Assembly: GCF_900167555.1 (NCBI RefSeq)
Contig: NZ_FUYF01000002.1
Coordinates: forward strand, 62,001-126,000
Source of the DNA: Gemmiger formicilis
GTDB taxonomy: Bacteria > Bacillota > Clostridia > Oscillospirales > Ruminococcaceae
Length of the DNA: 64,000 nucleotides
Direction of reading: 5' to 3'
Made by a program: the position numbers and the translations under genes. How positions within the stretch are numbered: position 1 is the first letter of the stretch; each line of letters begins with the position of its first letter. The notes beneath the pieces were generated by a model. That model was not told where the DNA came from. It searched no databases and worked only from the letters and a program-made list of their open reading frames with translations. Shown here piece after piece: positions 23,243 to 32,879 of this stretch.

Positions 23243-24136
23243 ATGCCGAAGGTCGGTATCGTAATTTCCAATTATAACGGCTGGCAGGACACGCTCATCT
23301 GTCTGGACAGCCTGCAAAAGCAGACGTTCACGGACTTTGAAGTGATTTTAATCGACGATGCGTCGCCGAATGATTCCGTTGCACAGCTGCAAAATAAGCT
23401 GCCGCCGAACACGGTGTTCCTGCCGCAAGAGCGCAACGTCGGCTTTGCCGCGGCCAACAACATCGGTATGCGCCGTGCGCTGGACGACGGATGCGACTTT
23501 GCGCTGCTGCTGAACAACGACACGTCGGTCCGTCCGGATTTCCTTGAAAAGCTGCTGGCCGAGACCCCCGCGGGGGCGGCCAGCTGCCCGAAAATGCTGT
23601 TTATGGACCCGCCCGACGAGATCTGGTTTGCGGGCGGTGAGCTGGACCCCAAGACCGGCAAGGTAAAGCACCTGGGCGGCCACAAAAAGGACGGCCCCGA
23701 ATTTGCCGAAAAAAAGCAGGTCAGCTTTATCACGTTCTGCTGTGTGCTGCTGCCGCGGGCCGTGATTGAGAAGGTCGGTTATCTCGATGAGACGCTGTTT
23801 ATGTACTGCGAGGACGTTGACTACTGCATTCGTCTGGCGCAGGCCGGCGTGCCGATGTGGTTTTTGCCCGATGCTGTCATCCACCACAAGGCGGGCGGCA
23901 GCGCGGGCGGGATGTTGTCGGTCTACTACATCACCCGCAACACGCTGTACCTGACCTGCAAGGGCAAAAGCGCGGCCTATGCGAAGCTGAAAACGATTCT
24001 CCCCCTCCTCACCGGCGCGGCACGCTACGCCCTGACAAAGCTGCTGGGCCGCAAAAAAGGCCGCAGCTACGGCGCGTTCCGAGGCGCCGTGGATTTCTGG
24101 AACGGGAAAATGGGGCGGATGAAAGGAGCAAACTGA
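23243..24136 (+). CDS. GT2 glycosyltransferase (rhamnosyltransferase-like)
   Basis: 297 residues, starting 3 bases after the aminotransferase stop. GT-A fold: VGIVISNYNGWQDTLICLDS, VILIDDASPNDS, LLLNNDTSVRPDF (DxD-like NND), ending with MYCEDVDYCIRLAQAG (ED acid). It resembles GT2 enzymes that add deoxyhexoses to polysaccharide. A basic C-terminal region may associate with the membrane. Confidence 0.85.
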   Translation: MPKVGIVISNYNGWQDTLICLDSLQKQTFTDFEVILIDDASPNDSVAQLQNKLPPNTVFLPQERNVGFAAANNIGMRRALDDGCDFALLLNNDTSVRPDFLEKLLAETPAGAASCPKMLFMDPPDEIWFAGGELDPKTGKVKHLGGHKKDGPEFAEKKQVSFITFCCVLLPRAVIEKVGYLDETLFMYCEDVDYCIRLAQAGVPMWFLPDAVIHHKAGGSAGGMLSVYYITRNTLYLTCKGKSAAYAKLKTILPLLTGAARYALTKLLGRKKGRSYGAFRGAVDFWNGKMGRMKGAN

Positions 24137-24138
24137 AC

Positions 24139-25095
24139 GTGCCGCAAATCACCATTGTCATCCTGCAATACCGGCCTGACGCTGCGGCGCTGCGGCGCAC
24201 GCTGGCTTCGCTGGCGATGCAGGACACGCGCGATTTCGCCGTGGTGCTGGGCGACGACGGCTCGGCGCAGGACTATTTTGCCGAGAGCCGTGCGTATTTA
24301 GCGGCGCACGGCATCACCGACGTGCAGACCACGAAGCTGCAGCCGAACGGCGGCACCGTGAAAAACGCCCGGAATGCTGTGCGCGCCGCCGCGACCCGAT
24401 GGGTGCTCATGCTCTCACCGGGGGATTTCCTCTACGACAGCGAAACGCTGCGCTGGTGGCTGGGGCGCTTGCAGGCCGACGAGCCGCACGTGGCCTTCGG
24501 CAGGCAGGCCTACTTCACCCCCGATCCGCCGCAGCCCACGGCAGGCGAGACACCCTTTGACCGCACACCCTATGACCCCGCCCACTACGACGCCAAGGCC
24601 ATCCGCCGAAACCTGCTATTGTACGACGACGGGATCAGCGGCGCGGGGCTTGTGTACGAGCGGGCGCTTTTCCTCTCGGCGCTGGACAAGATGGCCGACC
24701 ATGTGCGGCTGGCCGAGGATTTCTCCCTGCGACTTTTCGCTGTGCAGGGGGTGCGCATCACCCGATATGACCGGCTGACCGTCTGGTACGAGTACGGCGG
24801 CGGCGTCTCGACCGATGCAGCTGCCCGTGCCCGGATGCTGGGCGACTGGCGCGCCATGCTGGAGGTGCTGCGGGCGGAATACCCCCGCGACCGCACGGTG
24901 CGCCTGGCCTATGAATATTACTTCAACGACCGCCGCAAGTCCCGCCTTGTGCGCGGGCTGGTGGGGCGGCTCATCGTGCCGCAGAACGCCCCCTTCAAAA
25001 AAGCCCAGCGCGCCTGGAAGCCGCCCACCAACGGCGACGCGGCAAAACTGCGCACTGTGTACGAATTTGCGGAAAAGGAGAACGCCGCCGAATGA
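24139..25095 (+). CDS. GT2 family glycosyltransferase
   Basis: 318 residues from GTG 24139, which has AAAGGAG ten bases upstream; the frame runs on upstream inside the previous gene. The N-terminal GT-A pattern is ITIVILQYRPDAAALRRTLA, VVLGDDGSAQDYF, NGGTVKNARNAV and MLSPGDFLYD. The donor sugar cannot be read. The stop overlaps the ATG of the next gene. Confidence 0.75.
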   Translation: MPQITIVILQYRPDAAALRRTLASLAMQDTRDFAVVLGDDGSAQDYFAESRAYLAAHGITDVQTTKLQPNGGTVKNARNAVRAAATRWVLMLSPGDFLYDSETLRWWLGRLQADEPHVAFGRQAYFTPDPPQPTAGETPFDRTPYDPAHYDAKAIRRNLLLYDDGISGAGLVYERALFLSALDKMADHVRLAEDFSLRLFAVQGVRITRYDRLTVWYEYGGGVSTDAAARARMLGDWRAMLEVLRAEYPRDRTVRLAYEYYFNDRRKSRLVRGLVGRLIVPQNAPFKKAQRAWKPPTNGDAAKLRTVYEFAEKENAAE

Positions 25096-26648
25096 TGCCG
25101 CTTTTACAAAAATCAAAGACTGCCGCACGCGACTGGCTGCAGGGTATCGATACCGCGCTGCTGCGCACGGTAGCGGCGGCTGCAGCGCTGTGCATGCTGC
25201 TGGCGCACGGGTTCGCCTTCACGAATCTGTTCCCCAACCATGACAGCACTGTGCTGGTGTTCGATGCCCAGTGGACGATGTATGTGCTGGGGCGCTGGGC
25301 GCAGAACCTGTATTTCCCGCTCGTGCGCGGAAAAATCGCTGCGCCGTGGCTGATCGGCGCGTTTAGCATCGTGTATCTGGCGCTGACGAGCTACTGTATC
25401 ACATCGCTGCTGCACCTGAAAAAGTGGTCGGCGGCACTGCTTACCGGCCTGCTGGGAACTTGCGCCTCGGTCACGGCACAGCTGGCGACCTACACCTACG
25501 AGACGGACGCCTACCTGCTGGCAATGCTGCTGGCCTGCGCCGCCGTCTGGTGTACCGAGCGGCTGCCCCGGCTGTGGGGCTATCTGGGTGCGGCGGTCTG
25601 CCTGTGCGGCTGCTTGGCGCTGTATCAATCCTACATCCAGTTCGCGGTGGGGCTGTACCTGCTGCTGCTTTTGCAACGTGCACTGCAAGGCGCAGAGTGG
25701 CGGCACTGGCTGCGTCAGGGGGTGTGCGCTTTAGCGGCATTGGCGTTGGGCACGGCACTGTATCTCGTGTCGCTCAAAGTTTCGCTGGCGGTCACGGGCT
25801 ACCGATTGGCCGACACTGGCAACGGCCTGACGCAACTGCTTCGTCTGGGGCCTGCGTCGGTGCTGGCGGGCATCCCGGCGACCTATGGCAACTTTTTCAA
25901 GACGCTGTTCGGCTATTCCGGCTGGAATGACCGGGGCATGCGGGCGGCCACCGCACTGCTTTTTGTGTTGACGGCGGCGGGGCTTGCGCTGCGGCTGCGT
26001 GGGCGCGGCGGGCGCATGGCTGCCCAAGTGCTGTGGGCGGTGGCGCTGCTGCCGCTGGGGCTGAATGTCAGTCATCTGCTGGCATCCGGCAATGTGTATA
26101 TCCTGATGCAGCACGCGCTGTTCCTTGTTTATCTTGTACCGATGCTGCTTTTTGACGGGGCAGCGCTTACCCCCGCTGATTGGAAAGTGGGTGGGGTACT
26201 CGTCAAACTACTCTGCGGTTTTCTGATCCTGCGCAATATTCTCTGCGCCAACGGCGCGTATGTCTACACGAAGCTTGTCTATGACAACACCGCCCGCCAG
26301 ATGACGCAGATCATGGCCGACGTGGGCAAGCTGGACGGCTACGAGCCGGGCACAACGCCGGTGGCCTTCGTGGGCAGCTTTACCGATTCTCAGCTAGCCT
26401 ACCATGACCCGGCGTTCAGCCGCTATGAGGAGGGCGACCTGCATCAGGTGAACTCCGCCGTGACCTATGACGGCACGATCAAGTGGTGGTTCCAGCATGT
26501 CATGGGCAGCAGCGCCGCCGTGATTGCGGACAGCGGCACATTGATCGCGCTGGGCGAGACCCCGGCTGTGCAGGCTATGCCGCTTTACCCGGCAAACGGG
26601 TACTGCGCCATGGTGGACGGCACCGCCGTTATCAAACTGTCTGACTGA
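25092..26648 (+). CDS. Polytopic membrane protein, GtrII/glucosyltransferase-domain-like
   Basis: 518 residues with about ten hydrophobic segments between 25 and 390, an early FPNHDSTVLVFDAQW loop and a soluble C-terminal tail. The pattern resembles the GtrII-type glucosyl transferases (GT-C fold) that use polyprenyl-phosphate sugars to decorate O-antigen outside the membrane. The start overlaps the previous stop (ATGATG/TGA). The assignment is by general pattern; a flippase or polymerase is possible. Confidence 0.65.
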   Translation: MMPLLQKSKTAARDWLQGIDTALLRTVAAAAALCMLLAHGFAFTNLFPNHDSTVLVFDAQWTMYVLGRWAQNLYFPLVRGKIAAPWLIGAFSIVYLALTSYCITSLLHLKKWSAALLTGLLGTCASVTAQLATYTYETDAYLLAMLLACAAVWCTERLPRLWGYLGAAVCLCGCLALYQSYIQFAVGLYLLLLLQRALQGAEWRHWLRQGVCALAALALGTALYLVSLKVSLAVTGYRLADTGNGLTQLLRLGPASVLAGIPATYGNFFKTLFGYSGWNDRGMRAATALLFVLTAAGLALRLRGRGGRMAAQVLWAVALLPLGLNVSHLLASGNVYILMQHALFLVYLVPMLLFDGAALTPADWKVGGVLVKLLCGFLILRNILCANGAYVYTKLVYDNTARQMTQIMADVGKLDGYEPGTTPVAFVGSFTDSQLAYHDPAFSRYEEGDLHQVNSAVTYDGTIKWWFQHVMGSSAAVIADSGTLIALGETPAVQAMPLYPANGYCAMVDGTAVIKLSD

Positions 26649-26663
26649 AAGAAAGGCAAAACT

Positions 26664-27071
26664 ATGATCATCCAGACCATCAGCATGAAGAGCATTACGG
26701 CCGAGGGGCTGGGTACGCTCTCGGTCTTTGAGGGCGGCCACGACGTCCCCTTTGACATCAAGCGCATCTACTATATTTATGGCGCGCCGCAGGGTACCCA
26801 GCGCGGCGGCCACGCCCACAAGGCGCTGCGGCAGGTGCTGTGGTGCCCCTACGGCAGCATCCTCATCCGGCTGGACGACGGCCACGAAAAGAGCGAGGTG
26901 CTGCTGGACGACCCCGCCAAGGGACTGATTGTGGAGCACAACATCTGGCGCGAGATGATCTGGCAGCAGGAGAACTCCGTGCTTTGCGTTGCGGCGGATT
27001 CCTACTACGAGGCGGCAGATTATATCCGTGACTACGACGAATTTCTGAAGACCGTACAGGCGAAGGGGTAA
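26664..27071 (+). CDS. FdtA/QdtA-family dTDP-sugar 3,4-ketoisomerase (cupin)
   Basis: 135 residues. A single cupin barrel with FDIKRIYYIYGAPQ, RGGHAHKALRQVLWC and DSYYEAADYIRDYDEFL, matching the FdtA/QdtA family whose HAHK motif holds the catalytic His. It converts dTDP-4-keto-6-deoxyglucose to the 3-keto isomer used by the aminotransferase at 22124. The dTDP-sugar supply genes rmlA and rmlB are not in the window. Confidence 0.9.
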   Translation: MIIQTISMKSITAEGLGTLSVFEGGHDVPFDIKRIYYIYGAPQGTQRGGHAHKALRQVLWCPYGSILIRLDDGHEKSEVLLDDPAKGLIVEHNIWREMIWQQENSVLCVAADSYYEAADYIRDYDEFLKTVQAKG

Positions 27072-27074
27072 ACC

Positions 27075-28013
27075 GTGCTGAATGTTATGCTTCTGTCCGC
27101 CGGGGTCACGACCGGCTGGCATCTGGCGCAGGTGGCGCAGCGGGCGTTCGGCGACGAGATCTGCCTGCACCTCTGCGATACGAACCCGCGCGAGCTTGTC
27201 CCTGCGGCGGCGCTGGGCGGGGCGTTCCACCGGGTACTGCCGCTGGCCGACCCGGCGTATGAACAACAAATTCTCGATCTGTTGCAGGAAAATCATATTG
27301 ATGTGCTGATTCCGCTCATCGATCAGGATCTATTCACTTGGGCGGCGGACGCCCCGGCGCTGCAGGCACTGGGGGTGCGCTCCACCGCGCCGCTGCGCCA
27401 CACGGCGGAACTGCTCAGCGACAAAAAGGCCATGGCAGAATTTTTGCAGGCGCACGGTCTGCCCACCCCGCCGCTGGTTGCGCCGGAGGCAATGGAACAG
27501 GGGCGCGCCTACGTGGAAAAACGGGAGGTCGGCTGCGGCTCCATCGGGCTGCGTACCGTGGTCGGGGGCGAGGGCTACACGCCGCACCCCGGCAGCATTC
27601 TGCAGGAAAAGTGCGACGGCGGCGACACCGAGATCACCGCCGAAATCTTCAACGCGCAGGGAAAGCTGCGGGTCTTCTGCCGGGAGCGCGTCGCGACGAA
27701 GTCCGGCGTCTGCACGAAGATGCGCCCGCTGGACGTGCCGGAAATCGAGGACTACATCCGAACCCTGACCGGTCTGCTGCCTTGCCCGGCGGCGTTCTGC
27801 GCGCAGTTCATGCAGCACCGCGGGCGGTGGAACCTCATCGACTGCAACCTGCGCATCGGTGCGGGCACGGCGATGGCTTCCGCCGCCGGCTTCCAGCTGG
27901 TGCGGGCATTCTGGGCGAACCTCTGCGACCAGCCCGTGCCCGACGCATGGCTGCAGCCCGACCCCACGGTCAAAGCCGTGCTGCGGGTCTATCAGGAAGT
28001 GGTGATCCGGTGA
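27075..28013 (+). CDS. ATP-grasp enzyme
   Basis: 312 residues from GTG 27075. The N-terminal Rossmann part MLLSAGVTTGWHLAQVA resembles carbamoyl-phosphate-synthase-like carboxylate ligases; LSDKKAMAEFLQAHGLPTP, then VEKREVGCGSIGLR and NLIDCNLRIGAGTAMA supply the ATP-grasp elements. It is probably a ligase that joins a carboxylate to an amine in the glycan or its precursor. It is coupled (GTGA) to the HAD phosphatase downstream. Confidence 0.75.
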   Translation: MLNVMLLSAGVTTGWHLAQVAQRAFGDEICLHLCDTNPRELVPAAALGGAFHRVLPLADPAYEQQILDLLQENHIDVLIPLIDQDLFTWAADAPALQALGVRSTAPLRHTAELLSDKKAMAEFLQAHGLPTPPLVAPEAMEQGRAYVEKREVGCGSIGLRTVVGGEGYTPHPGSILQEKCDGGDTEITAEIFNAQGKLRVFCRERVATKSGVCTKMRPLDVPEIEDYIRTLTGLLPCPAAFCAQFMQHRGRWNLIDCNLRIGAGTAMASAAGFQLVRAFWANLCDQPVPDAWLQPDPTVKAVLRVYQEVVIR

Positions 28014-28645
28014 CGCTGTACTGCGATGTGGATGGCACGCTGCTGGACAGCAGTGCCCGCCACGAAAAACTGCTGCGCGACCTGCTGGCGGCGCGGGGAC
28101 TGCTCTGGCCTGCCGCCGCGCCGGATTACCTGCGCTACAAAGCCGACGGCCACAGCACAAAGGCGTGGCTGATGCTGGCCGGGTTTGCGCCGGAAACCTG
28201 CGCCGAGCTGGCCGATGCTTGGCGCACTGGCATCGAGCAGCCCGAATATCTGGCGCTGGACACGGTCTACCCCGACACGCTGCCGTTTTTGCAGGCCATG
28301 CGGGCAGCAGGGCGGGACGTCGTGCTGATCTCGGCACGGCAGAACGCCGACGCGCTGCGGCAGACGCTGGCGCGCTGCGGCATTCTGCCGTTAGCGGTGG
28401 AGCTTTTGGTCGTGCCGCCGGTGCACGCTGACCGCCGCAAGGCGGAGCTGCTGCGCCCCCGCATCGCCCCCGGCGACGTTATGCTGGGCGATACCGAGGT
28501 GGACAAGAGCTGCGCCGAGCTGCTGGGGCTGCCGTGGATCGTGCTGGATCGAGGCTTCCGCAGTGCCGTCTACTGGCAGGCGCACGGCGTGCAGCCGGCG
28601 CACGATCTACACGAAGCCGCCCGGCGGTTACAAAATTTGCCATAA
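28010..28645 (+). CDS. HAD-family phosphatase
   Basis: 211 residues from GTG 28010, overlapping the previous stop. Motif I LYCDVDGTLLDSSARH, motif II VVLISARQN, and MLGDTEVDKSCAELLGLPW as motif IV. Within this operon it may dephosphorylate a sugar-phosphate or the product of the ATP-grasp enzyme; the substrate is unknown. Confidence 0.8.
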   Translation: MTLYCDVDGTLLDSSARHEKLLRDLLAARGLLWPAAAPDYLRYKADGHSTKAWLMLAGFAPETCAELADAWRTGIEQPEYLALDTVYPDTLPFLQAMRAAGRDVVLISARQNADALRQTLARCGILPLAVELLVVPPVHADRRKAELLRPRIAPGDVMLGDTEVDKSCAELLGLPWIVLDRGFRSAVYWQAHGVQPAHDLHEAARRLQNLP

Positions 28646-28669
28646 CACGATAAAAAAGAGGTACCCACC

Positions 28670-29731
28670 ATGAACCAGCCCAAGGTCAGCGTGCTGATCT
28701 CGTTTTACAATCTGGCACCCTATGTCGACAAGACGATGGAGACTGTACTTGCACAGAAGACGAATTTCCCGGTCGAAGTCCTCTGCGCGGACGACGGCTC
28801 CGACGATGGGACGATCGAAAAGCTGCGCGTCTGGGAAGAAAAATATCCCGATACCGTGCGTGTTTTTGTGATGGATCGCATCCCCGGCGCAAAATATGAG
28901 GCCAACGAGCGCATCAAGCGGATGAACGCCATCCGTGGGCGGCTGTTCTACGAGGCCAAGGGCGAGTACGTCAGTTATCTGGACGGCGACGACTTCTACA
29001 CCGACGACCACAAGCTGCAAAAGCAGGTCGACGTGCTGGACGCCGACGTCGAGCACAAATACATTGGCTGTGGTCACAACGGCTGCTATTATTGGGAGAG
29101 CACCGGCAAGACCGTCCCCATCGAGCGGCCAATCCGGGAGTGCAGCCTGACCGCCGAGGAATATTGGAGCTTTTTGTACATCCACACGAACGCGCTGCTG
29201 CTGCGCAACATCGGCCTGCAGGGCATCGACCCGTACAAGAGCGGCATCCCCATCATCGATAACCCGCTGACCTTCCAGTTTTTGCCCTACGGCGACATCT
29301 ACTATCTGCCAGACTGCATGTTCAACTACCGCCAGATCGAGGGCAGCACCTACCACCGCCGCAGCCCTTACCAGAACGACATCCTCACGGCGCTGATTTT
29401 GTACGAGCAGCGCTGCATCACCCGCAAATTCGACGCGGCGGGGCTGGTGCGCTTTCTGCGCGAGTACGAAGACCTGTATAAAGCGCGCAAGGACCCGCGT
29501 CTGACGCAGGACGCCCAGACCTACATGGAAAACCTGCACACCTACCACGCCGACCGTCTGCGCCGCATCGTCAACTACAATAACGAAAGTGCGCTGTCCC
29601 GCCTGTGGTGCGAGGTGGAAAACCCCGTATGGTTCTTTATCACGAAGGTCTGCCGCCATTTTATCTGGAAGCCCAAGGTGCGGGCCCTGCTGGAAGAGGC
29701 ACGTATCAAAACCGAAAAAGGGGAGTGCTGA
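28670..29731 (+). CDS. GT2 family glycosyltransferase
   Basis: 353 residues. GT-A start KVSVLISFYNLAPYVDKTM, VLCADDGSDDGTIEKL, and the DxD SYLDGDDFY near residue 105. It has about 200 C-terminal residues of acceptor domain. RBS AAAAGAGG lies upstream. Confidence 0.88.
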   Translation: MNQPKVSVLISFYNLAPYVDKTMETVLAQKTNFPVEVLCADDGSDDGTIEKLRVWEEKYPDTVRVFVMDRIPGAKYEANERIKRMNAIRGRLFYEAKGEYVSYLDGDDFYTDDHKLQKQVDVLDADVEHKYIGCGHNGCYYWESTGKTVPIERPIRECSLTAEEYWSFLYIHTNALLLRNIGLQGIDPYKSGIPIIDNPLTFQFLPYGDIYYLPDCMFNYRQIEGSTYHRRSPYQNDILTALILYEQRCITRKFDAAGLVRFLREYEDLYKARKDPRLTQDAQTYMENLHTYHADRLRRIVNYNNESALSRLWCEVENPVWFFITKVCRHFIWKPKVRALLEEARIKTEKGEC

Positions 29732-29734
29732 ATC

Positions 29735-30850
29735 ATGGAAGAAATGAACGAACTGACCGCCGAAGAACGGGCCCGCATTTTACAGCATGAGCTGGAGGCC
29801 GTCTACGGTTCGTCGTCGTACAAGATTGGCCGCGCCGTGACCTGGCTGCCCCGCCATGCGAAAAAGGCGCTGGCGTACCTTGCCCACAACGGCCCGACCA
29901 TCAGCGCCAAATATCTGTATACCTACGCGAAATATCACAAGGTCGCCAACAAGGAATACGCCTACTGGGCTTGCCTGCAAAAAAAGGACTACCCCGAGGC
30001 GCTGAAAAAATGGTTTCAGGAGACAAACTACACTCACACACCGCTCGACCTCGAACACCCCAAGACCTTCAGCGAGAAGACCCAGTGGCTCAAGCTGTAC
30101 GGCGGGTTCGAGGATGTCTATCCCCTCGTTGACAAGTATGCCGTGCGCGAGTGGGTCAAGGAGAAGATCGGCGAGGAATACCTTATCCCGCTGCTGGGCG
30201 TCTGGGATCGCTTTGACGACATCGACTTCGACAAGCTGCCGGACAAGTTCATGCTGAAGGTCAACCACGGCGCGGGCTGGAACATCGCCGTGCAGGATAA
30301 ATCCAAGTTCGATAAGGCGGATGCCAAGCGGAAGATCGAGGGCTGGCTTAAGCTGAACTACTGCTACCTGATGGGCGGGTTGGATGTGCAGTACATCCAC
30401 ATAAAGCCGCGCATCATCGCTGAAAAGTTCATCGAAAACGACGGCGGCGACCTCTACGATTACAAAATTTTCTGCTTCAACGGCGAGCCGAAAATTATTT
30501 TGCATATTGAGGAGCGCTATACCGACAAGGAGGAACGGATGTTCTTTCTGGATACCGACTGGAACCAGCTGCCCTTCAACATCAATGTGCCGCTGGAACT
30601 GGACGCCGATCTGCCCCGCCCGGCGAACCTTGAAAAAATGCTGGACATTGCCCGCACGCTGAGCCAAGGCTACACTGCCGTGCGCGTCGACCTGTACTCG
30701 CTCAATGACGGCAGCATCAAGTTCGGCGAGATGACCTTCACCACCGAGAGTGGCATCTCCCGCTGGCACCCCGAGAGCGCGAACGACTTCATGGGCAGCC
30801 TGATCCACCTGCCCGGTGTCGACGACGCCCCGGCGGAGGGCAACGCGTGA
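29735..30850 (+). CDS. TupA-like ATP-grasp protein
   Basis: 371 residues. After a basic helical start, HPKTFSEKTQWLKLYGG, VDKYAVREWVKEKIGEEYLI, LPDKFMLKVNHGAGWNI and KPRIIAEKFIENDGGDLYDYKIFCFNG match the TupA-like ATP-grasp family, named for teichuronopeptide synthesis in Bacillus. These are found in capsule operons and probably attach amino acids or join acidic groups. The stop overlaps the next start (GTGA). Confidence 0.85.
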   Translation: MEEMNELTAEERARILQHELEAVYGSSSYKIGRAVTWLPRHAKKALAYLAHNGPTISAKYLYTYAKYHKVANKEYAYWACLQKKDYPEALKKWFQETNYTHTPLDLEHPKTFSEKTQWLKLYGGFEDVYPLVDKYAVREWVKEKIGEEYLIPLLGVWDRFDDIDFDKLPDKFMLKVNHGAGWNIAVQDKSKFDKADAKRKIEGWLKLNYCYLMGGLDVQYIHIKPRIIAEKFIENDGGDLYDYKIFCFNGEPKIILHIEERYTDKEERMFFLDTDWNQLPFNINVPLELDADLPRPANLEKMLDIARTLSQGYTAVRVDLYSLNDGSIKFGEMTFTTESGISRWHPESANDFMGSLIHLPGVDDAPAEGNA

Positions 30851-31824
30851 CGCCCGCCGTCAGCGTCATCGTCCCGGTCTACAAGGCCGAGGCGACCCTC
30901 GACGCCTGCGTCGAGAGTATCCTTGCGCAGACGTTCCCGGACTTTGAGCTGCTGCTCATCGACGATGAAAGCCCGGACCGCTGCCCGGAAATGTGCGATG
31001 CCTGGGCAAAAAAAGACCTGCGCATCCGCGTTTTGCACCCGGCTAAGGCCGGGCCCGGCCCGTCCGGCGCGCGCAACGCCGGGGTGCAGGCCGCCGCGGC
31101 CCCCTGGCTGACGATGGTGGACAGCGACGACACGATAGCGCCCGACCTTGTGGAAAAGCTGTTGGCGGGCGCGGAGACCACCGGCGCAGAGCTGGTGATC
31201 TGCAACGGCTGCCCCGTGACCGAGGATGGCGCACAGCACCCGCTGCCCGCCGACGAGCAGTTCACGAAGGACACGCTGCTGGACGTAGATGCGTTCTGGG
31301 ACGCCTTCCATACGCCGTGGATCAACCAGTTCACCGGCACGGCCCACCGCCTCTACGCCGCAAGGCTTTTTGACGGCGTGCGCTACCCCGTGGGCCTGCT
31401 CCACGAGGATTACTACGTGCTGCCGGATTTAATTGCACATTGCAGCGCTGTTTACTGCATGGCCTTTACGGGTTATTATGTGCTGCGCCACGCGGGCAGC
31501 ATCACCGACGGTGCGCGCCATGAGGTGCGCCTGGCCATGACGAAAGGCGACATCCACCGCGCCGAATACTTTTTGCACAACGGCTGGTATGACCGCGCCG
31601 AGGGTGCGCTGACCGATGCTGCGCTGTTTTTACACGACAACAAGCGCGCCTACGATTTGACCAAGCCAGGTCACCGCGCGGAATTTGCCGAGACAAAACG
31701 TGAGCTTTGCCGCGTGTACAATGCGCTGGCCGCCCAAAAAGGGAGCGCGTCGATGAAACTGCGGGCCGCCGCACTGAGGGCGGGGCTGGGCGTGTTTGCC
31801 ATGTATGTGAGAGCGCGGGGGTGA
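30847..31824 (+). CDS. GT2 family glycosyltransferase
   Basis: 325 residues from GTG 30847. SVIVPVYKAEATLDACVESILAQ, LLLIDDESPDRCPEMCDAW, SGARNAGVQAA and MVDSDDTIAPD are standard GT2 elements. It is a close paralogue of the next gene; both share DRCP.(L/M)CDAWA and similar C-terminal ends, suggesting tandem duplication with separate specificity. Confidence 0.88.
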   Translation: MTPAVSVIVPVYKAEATLDACVESILAQTFPDFELLLIDDESPDRCPEMCDAWAKKDLRIRVLHPAKAGPGPSGARNAGVQAAAAPWLTMVDSDDTIAPDLVEKLLAGAETTGAELVICNGCPVTEDGAQHPLPADEQFTKDTLLDVDAFWDAFHTPWINQFTGTAHRLYAARLFDGVRYPVGLLHEDYYVLPDLIAHCSAVYCMAFTGYYVLRHAGSITDGARHEVRLAMTKGDIHRAEYFLHNGWYDRAEGALTDAALFLHDNKRAYDLTKPGHRAEFAETKRELCRVYNALAAQKGSASMKLRAAALRAGLGVFAMYVRARG

Positions 31825-31898
31825 CGGGCAGAGCCCCTCCGGCCATCGCTGCGCGCGGCCGCCCCCCCAACAAAACCGCCAACAAAAGGAGCCCCCTC

Positions 31899-32867
31899 AT
31901 GCCCACCGTCACCGTTATTATCCCGGTCTATAAGGTCGAGCGCTATCTCGACGCCTGTGTGGAGAGCGTTGTGCGGCAGAGCTATGCGGACTTGGAGATA
32001 CTCCTCGTCGACGACGGCAGCCCGGACCGCTGCCCGGCGCTCTGCGATGCCTGGGCAGAAAAGGACCCGCGCATCAAGGTCATCCACCGGGAGAACGGCG
32101 GTCTGTCCGCCGCGCGCAACTCCGGCATCGACGCCGCCATGGGCGAGTTTTTGCTGTTCGTTGACAGCGACGACTTATTAGAACCCGACGCCGTCCGCCG
32201 CGCGGTGGACGCCCAACGGCAGCAGGACGCTGATCTGGTCATCTTCAACCTGACCTACGTCGATGAAGAGAACCGCCCGCTGCCGCAGCCGGATTTCAGC
32301 GGCTTTACGGATGAGATCCTCGACGAGGACGGCGTCTGGCAGCGCTGCTTTGCACTGGCGGAAACAAGGATTTACTACGTTGTGGCGTGGAATAAGCTCT
32401 ACCGCCGCAGCCTGTTCCAACACCTGCGCTATGCCCCGGGCAAACGGTATGAGGATCAGTTCCTGCTGCCCCACCTGCTGGCACAGTGCAAAACCATTGC
32501 CTGCCTGGCCGCGCCCGGTTACCGCTACGTGCAGCGCAGCGGCAGCATCATGGCGCAGGGGTCGAGCCGCACCTATCTGGACCGGCCCGAGTACCTGCTG
32601 GACTGGTGCGCCTACTTTACCAAAAAGGGCGATGCCCTGCGGGCCGAGGGGCTGCTGAACGACGCCATACAGAACCTTGCCGAAAAGCAGTGCTTTGACC
32701 TGTCCACACCCGCCCAACGGGCCCGCTACCGCGCCGCCTGCCGCGCCTGTGCCGACAGCTACACCGCGCTGGCCGCGGCTACGGGGCAGCGCTCGATGCG
32801 TCTGCGCGCCGCGCTGCTGCGCATCGGTCTGCCCGCCTACCAAGCCTTTTTGAAACACAAAACCTAA
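31899..32867 (+). CDS. GT2 family glycosyltransferase (paralogue of preceding gene)
   Basis: 322 residues from ATG 31899, with AAAAGGAG upstream; the frame is open further but lacks a ribosome site. VTVIIPVYKVERYLDACVES, ILLVDDGSPDRCPALCDAWA, LSAARNSGIDAA and LFVDSDDLLEPD are intact. Confidence 0.88.
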   Translation: MPTVTVIIPVYKVERYLDACVESVVRQSYADLEILLVDDGSPDRCPALCDAWAEKDPRIKVIHRENGGLSAARNSGIDAAMGEFLLFVDSDDLLEPDAVRRAVDAQRQQDADLVIFNLTYVDEENRPLPQPDFSGFTDEILDEDGVWQRCFALAETRIYYVVAWNKLYRRSLFQHLRYAPGKRYEDQFLLPHLLAQCKTIACLAAPGYRYVQRSGSIMAQGSSRTYLDRPEYLLDWCAYFTKKGDALRAEGLLNDAIQNLAEKQCFDLSTPAQRARYRAACRACADSYTALAAATGQRSMRLRAALLRIGLPAYQAFLKHKT

Positions 32868-32879
32868 GGAGTTCCACGC

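Noticed and set aside
25092-26648. Wzx flippase or Wzy polymerase
   Set aside because: The operon already has a complete Wzm/Wzt exporter, and the early acidic loop and soluble tail fit a GT-C/GtrII-like protein better, though not with certainty.
31707-31898. N-terminal extension of the GT2 at 31899
   Set aside because: It overlaps the preceding gene and has no GT features; ATG 31899 has a good RBS and opens the GT-A fold.
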